This document shows positions 7,216 to 9,093 of a stretch of DNA of 9,093 nt, one piece after another. Each line of letters opens with the position of its first letter. Position 1 is the stretch's first letter. This DNA is from Xanthobacteraceae bacterium (GTDB taxonomy: Bacteria > Pseudomonadota > Alphaproteobacteria > Rhizobiales > Xanthobacteraceae): positions 1 through 9,093 of the forward strand of contig JASHRR010000191.1 of NCBI GenBank assembly GCA_030037185.1. The letters run 5' to 3'. The notes under the pieces are model-generated. The model saw only the letters and a list, made by a program, of their open reading frames with translations. It was not told the origin of the DNA and did not search any database. Both the position numbers and the translations under genes were made by a program.

Positions 7216-8112
7216 ATGATGCCGAAATCCTTGAACGAGTTCTCTTTGGCCGATTGGTGCCGCTTGCGGCCGTTAACGCAGGGCGTCAAGACAGCGCGCT
7301 ATAAAGTAATCGACCGCGCCTACCGTCGGCGTCCGGCCACTTCCGGTGACGTGGCCTCTGTGGTAAGGTCTCTCAGCGGCCACAGATTGTTGGTCACGAT
7401 CGCGTTTGATGATCCCGAATTGATATGGTGGCAGACGCGCTTGGTGCGACACTATATTCCGCGCACCTTCCACCTCATCGTCGATAACACTACAACCGAC
7501 GAGATCGCCCTTGAGATTCGCCGCGTCGCCGCCGAAGCTGGAGCGGCCTATCTTCGCGCCCCCGCAAACCCCTGGTCCGGAAAGGCCGCGAGCCGATCTC
7601 ACGGGATCGCGCTCAATTGGACGTGGCAAAACGTGATACGTTCGGGCGAACCGGCGGCATTCGGTTTCCTCGACCATGATATCTTTCCGACAGCCCTCGA
7701 CGATCCGTTCGCGCCACTCGCTGAGCAGGATGTTTATGGCGTGATCCGCCGGGTGGGGTCGCGCTGGTTCCTTTGGGCCGGGTTCTGCATGTTTCGCTTT
7801 GCTGCCGTGCGCCATAAGGCGCTCGACTTCGGGCAAGATTGGTTCATCGGGCTCGATACCGGAGGCGGCAACTGGCGTCCCCTCTACCGAGGAATTCCGT
7901 GCGCGACTTTGCGCGCGCAGCCGACGCAGTTCCTTCCCTTCAAGGCTGGAGTCGCACTCGCCGACGGACCATTGCAATGGTGCGGGACCTGGCTGCACGA
8001 GATAGGGTTGATGGGCGATCGGCGCCTGGCCGCAGAGAAGCGAGCCGCCCTCCTCGCCATGCTCGGACCGCACCTTGAAGCCGCGACTAAAGCCGCACAT
8101 CACCCTGCCTAA
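7216..8112 (+). CDS. Putative GT-A-fold glycosyltransferase-like protein, orphan
   Basis: A 298-codon complete gene. After a basic N-terminus, a beta-strand-like segment LLVTIAFDDPELIWWQ (58-73) and FHLIVDNTTTDE (85-96) resemble the nucleotide-sugar-binding start of GT-A glycosyltransferases. FLDHDIFP (151-158) supplies a DxD-type metal motif (D153, D155). Downstream are RWFLWAGFCMF (183-193), DTGGGNWRPLY (214-224) and CGTWLHEIG (256-264), the positions where such enzymes carry acceptor-site residues. There is no membrane segment, so it is likely cytoplasmic or peripheral. Two adjacent ATG codons (7216, 7219) could start it; AAGG just upstream is a weak ribosome site. No other polysaccharide gene is beside it. 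The sugar and acceptor cannot be inferred. It may be a conserved hypothetical protein with only a distant GT2-like fold. Confidence 0.6.
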   Translation: MMPKSLNEFSLADWCRLRPLTQGVKTARYKVIDRAYRRRPATSGDVASVVRSLSGHRLLVTIAFDDPELIWWQTRLVRHYIPRTFHLIVDNTTTDEIALEIRRVAAEAGAAYLRAPANPWSGKAASRSHGIALNWTWQNVIRSGEPAAFGFLDHDIFPTALDDPFAPLAEQDVYGVIRRVGSRWFLWAGFCMFRFAAVRHKALDFGQDWFIGLDTGGGNWRPLYRGIPCATLRAQPTQFLPFKAGVALADGPLQWCGTWLHEIGLMGDRRLAAEKRAALLAMLGPHLEAATKAAHHPA

Positions 8113-8269
8113 GGGAAACATCAGCTAGGCCGGGCCGCGCAAGCACCGCGTAGCCGAACGCACGATGCATCACCCGGGCAATCACCCCGGCAGCAGCGTC
8201 TCACGTGCTTTCGCCGGGTGTCCGGTCCCCAGCAGCGCGAGACAACATGACGTTGCCGGGGGATTCCCG

Positions 8270-8284
8270 CTTGACGCCGTCAAG
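8270..8284 (-). terminator. Hairpin just after the 25-codon ORF
   Basis: CTTGAC, a three-base loop, GTCAAG, directly abutting the stop codon of the small ORF. It has no T-run, so it may be a transcript-end stabiliser rather than an intrinsic terminator, or chance. Confidence 0.25.
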
Positions 8285-8362
8285 TCAGAGCGAACGGCCG
8301 AAATAGCTTTTCCAGAGGACGATCTTTAAAACCATTGACAATCCGACGGCCATTAGGTTCAT
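8285..8362 (-). CDS. Candidate 25-aa hydrophobic microprotein with an exceptional ribosome site
   Basis: ATG at 8362, TGA at 8285-8287, 25 residues beginning MNLMAVGLSMVLKIVLW and ending in KSYFGRSL. Residues 3-17 are hydrophobic apart from Lys13 and the C-terminus is basic and aromatic, which would suit a small membrane-associated peptide with a positive tail. The main support is AGGAGGTGATC at 8364-8374, complementary to the 16S rRNA 3' end over eleven bases, with AGGAGG six bases from the ATG. A 6-bp hairpin (CTTGAC/GTCAAG, 8270-8284) begins directly after the stop codon. It is not a leader peptide for a downstream minus-strand gene, because the next gene that way is on the opposite strand. 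I do not recognise a family. Confidence 0.45.
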   Translation of the reverse strand: MNLMAVGLSMVLKIVLWKSYFGRSL

Positions 8363-8363
8363 C

Positions 8364-8374
8364 GATCACCTCCT
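8364..8374 (-). promoter_or_regulatory. Extended Shine-Dalgarno sequence of the 25-codon ORF
   Basis: AGGAGGTGATC on the minus strand matches the full anti-Shine-Dalgarno tail of 16S rRNA (GATCACCTCCT). It is far stronger than the sites in front of the long genes in this window. Confidence 0.55.
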
Positions 8375-8740
8375 CGGCACGATCCCAACCGTTACGGCTC
8401 TGAAAGATCCCGCGAATGCGTTACGCCAGCGGCGCCGTCGCGCCAAGCCCAGGACGGCTACCGCTCGCCGACGGCGGGGCGGCGGAAATCGTGGTTTGGC
8501 GGTTCCGGGGAATAGCCCCCCGGTAAAACCAAGAGCGCAAACCTTCGCGTTTGGACGAGAACCAAGTCCAGGTCCGCAGTTGCGTTGATCGTGCGCGGCA
8601 TAACTGCAGGTCGGGACTTCGGCCGAAGAGCCTCTCAAGCGAACCCTAAGGCGGGTCGGCAAGAGGAAGCACTGGGGTGCTGCGCATGCGTGATCTCTGG
8701 TCCCAGTAAAATCTCGCTCTTTTAGGAAGACGGGCAGCAG

Positions 8741-8770
8741 CCCCTCCCTGCAGGGCCCTTCAGGGAGGGG
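8741..8770 (-). terminator. Terminator-like 10-bp hairpin after the cytochrome gene
   Basis: CCCCTCCCTG (8741-8750) and CAGGGAGGGG (8761-8770) are exact complements around a 10-base loop, 23 bases beyond the stop of the minus-strand cytochrome gene. The stem is strong and well placed to end that transcript. Neither side carries a T-run, so it would be atypical for an intrinsic terminator and may instead protect the mRNA 3' end. Confidence 0.5.
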
Positions 8771-8793
8771 AGAGCATGTCACGCCAGCGGCTC

Positions 8794-9093
8794 TCACCAC
8801 CAACTGGGCTTCGGCTCAGGCGGATACACCGGCACCGCCGGAACGAAGCCATTGCGGTTCGGCATCTCGACCTTTGGAAGCGTCTTGGCGTCCATCACGT
8901 CGGTCTCTTGGATGATGCCGTTCCGATAGAACAGAAACGCTACCACCGAATAAACTTCGTCAGGGGTGAGCGATCCCGGATTACTGGCGGGCATCGCGCG
9001 GTTGATATAGTCCCAGACGACTACCGCGTGCGGGTAGTAGCTGATGGCGGACTTTTCATTTTCCTTAAACGTTCCGCGATGCGGGTTGCCGGG
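8794..9093 (-). CDS. SoxD-like cytochrome c, C-terminal 99 residues; 5' end outside the window
   Basis: The frame enters from the right edge and ends in TGA at 8794-8796. Visible landmarks are VVVWDYINRAMPASNPGSLT, where the Met of RAMP is the expected distal haem-iron ligand, then PDEVYSVVAFLFYRNGII, then DVMDAKTLPKVEMPNRNGFV and a Pro-rich tail ending in SWW. This block is typical of the cytochrome c subunit of SoxCD and of related periplasmic sulfite-dehydrogenase cytochromes. The CxxCH haem site and signal peptide would lie upstream, beyond position 9093. Its usual partner, a molybdopterin SoxC/SorA-like sulfite oxidase, would be expected upstream on the same strand (inference). An internal ATG at 8994 is the Met of RAMP, not a start. 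A hairpin follows the gene at 8741-8770. Confidence 0.75.
   Translation of the reverse strand, partial: PGNPHRGTFKENEKSAISYYPHAVVVWDYINRAMPASNPGSLTPDEVYSVVAFLFYRNGIIQETDVMDAKTLPKVEMPNRNGFVPAVPVYPPEPKPSWW

Larger units (their letters stand above)
8113..8793. other. 681-bp intergenic stretch rich in inverted repeats
   Basis: This lies between the end of the plus-strand glycosyltransferase-like gene and the end of the minus-strand cytochrome gene, which converge on it. Between 8430 and 8770 it carries several inverted repeats: CGCCGTCG/CGACGGCG at 8433-8440 and 8469-8476, CCGGGG/CCCCGG at 8505-8510 and 8518-8523, the palindrome CTTCGGCCGAAG at 8617-8628, ACTGGG/CCCAGT at 8671-8676 and 8702-8707, and a terminator-like stem at 8741-8770. 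On the minus strand it also holds a candidate 25-codon gene. A 145-codon stop-free frame runs across it on the minus strand but looks non-coding. Confidence 0.6.

Noticed and set aside
8174..8190. CCGGG/CCCGG stem after the glycosyltransferase-like gene as its terminator
   Set aside because: Only 5 bp, no T-run, and such short GC stems are expected by chance in this composition.
8335..8340. TTGACA on the plus strand as a -35 box
   Set aside because: No acceptable -10 sequence at 16-18 bp spacing and no plus-strand gene downstream; it falls within the candidate 25-codon ORF.
8366..8803. 145-codon minus-strand stop-free frame
   Set aside because: It overlaps the cytochrome stop, the terminator-like stem and the other inverted repeats; the translation is Pro/Arg/Cys-rich with no domain, and the small ORF's ribosome site lies at its end.
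1..9093. CRISPR arrays, tRNA or rRNA genes
   Set aside because: No regularly spaced repeats were seen; no tRNA cloverleaf or T-loop signature was found in the intergenic regions; the GATCACCTCCT match to the 16S tail at 8364-8374 is only 11 bases and is explained as a Shine-Dalgarno site on the other strand.

Overview
The window is high-GC bacterial DNA. It most likely comes from an alphaproteobacterium of the Rhizobiales (Bradyrhizobium-like). That placement is an inference from GC-rich codon use, the style of the AceE/transketolase-like protein and the SoxD-like cytochrome; there is no rRNA or marker gene to confirm it. Five protein-coding genes are well supported and one 25-codon gene is a candidate. 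Much of the remaining 2.3 kb is gene-poor DNA with hairpins, a short tandem duplication and probable insertion-sequence debris, so this looks like an accessory or rearranged part of the genome.

Layout. (1) Positions 1-3139, minus strand: a two-gene operon. The upstream gene encodes a 790-residue exported protein of the planctomycete-type DUF1587/1595/1592/1588/1585 family with two CxxCH haem-c motifs. Three bases after its stop begins a Tat-exported DUF1552 protein, which runs off the left edge. (2) 3140-4055: an intergenic stretch with no confident gene, only short coding-like fragments and hairpins. (3) 4056-6509, minus strand: an intact 817-codon thiamine-diphosphate enzyme resembling homodimeric pyruvate dehydrogenase E1 (AceE)/transketolase, with no E2 or E3 gene nearby. 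(4) 6510-7215: intergenic, with a strong hairpin in the leader of the E1-like gene, a perfect 14-bp tandem duplication and a hairpin resembling the right end of an IS200/IS605 element. (5) 7216-8112, plus strand: an orphan protein with a GT-A glycosyltransferase-like DxD motif. (6) 8113-8793: intergenic, with a cluster of inverted repeats and, on the minus strand, a 25-codon ORF behind a near-perfect Shine-Dalgarno sequence. (7) 8794-9093, minus strand: the C-terminal 99 residues of a SoxD-like cytochrome c entering from the right edge.

How the genes work together. Only the DUF1592/DUF1552 pair is clearly a functional unit: two exported proteins, one carrying c-type haem, translationally coupled and of unknown biochemical role. 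The E1-like enzyme, the glycosyltransferase-like protein and the cytochrome appear to be independent transcription units. The most novel-looking elements are the DUF1592/DUF1552 pair, the candidate 25-aa microprotein, and the structured DNA between that ORF and the cytochrome gene.
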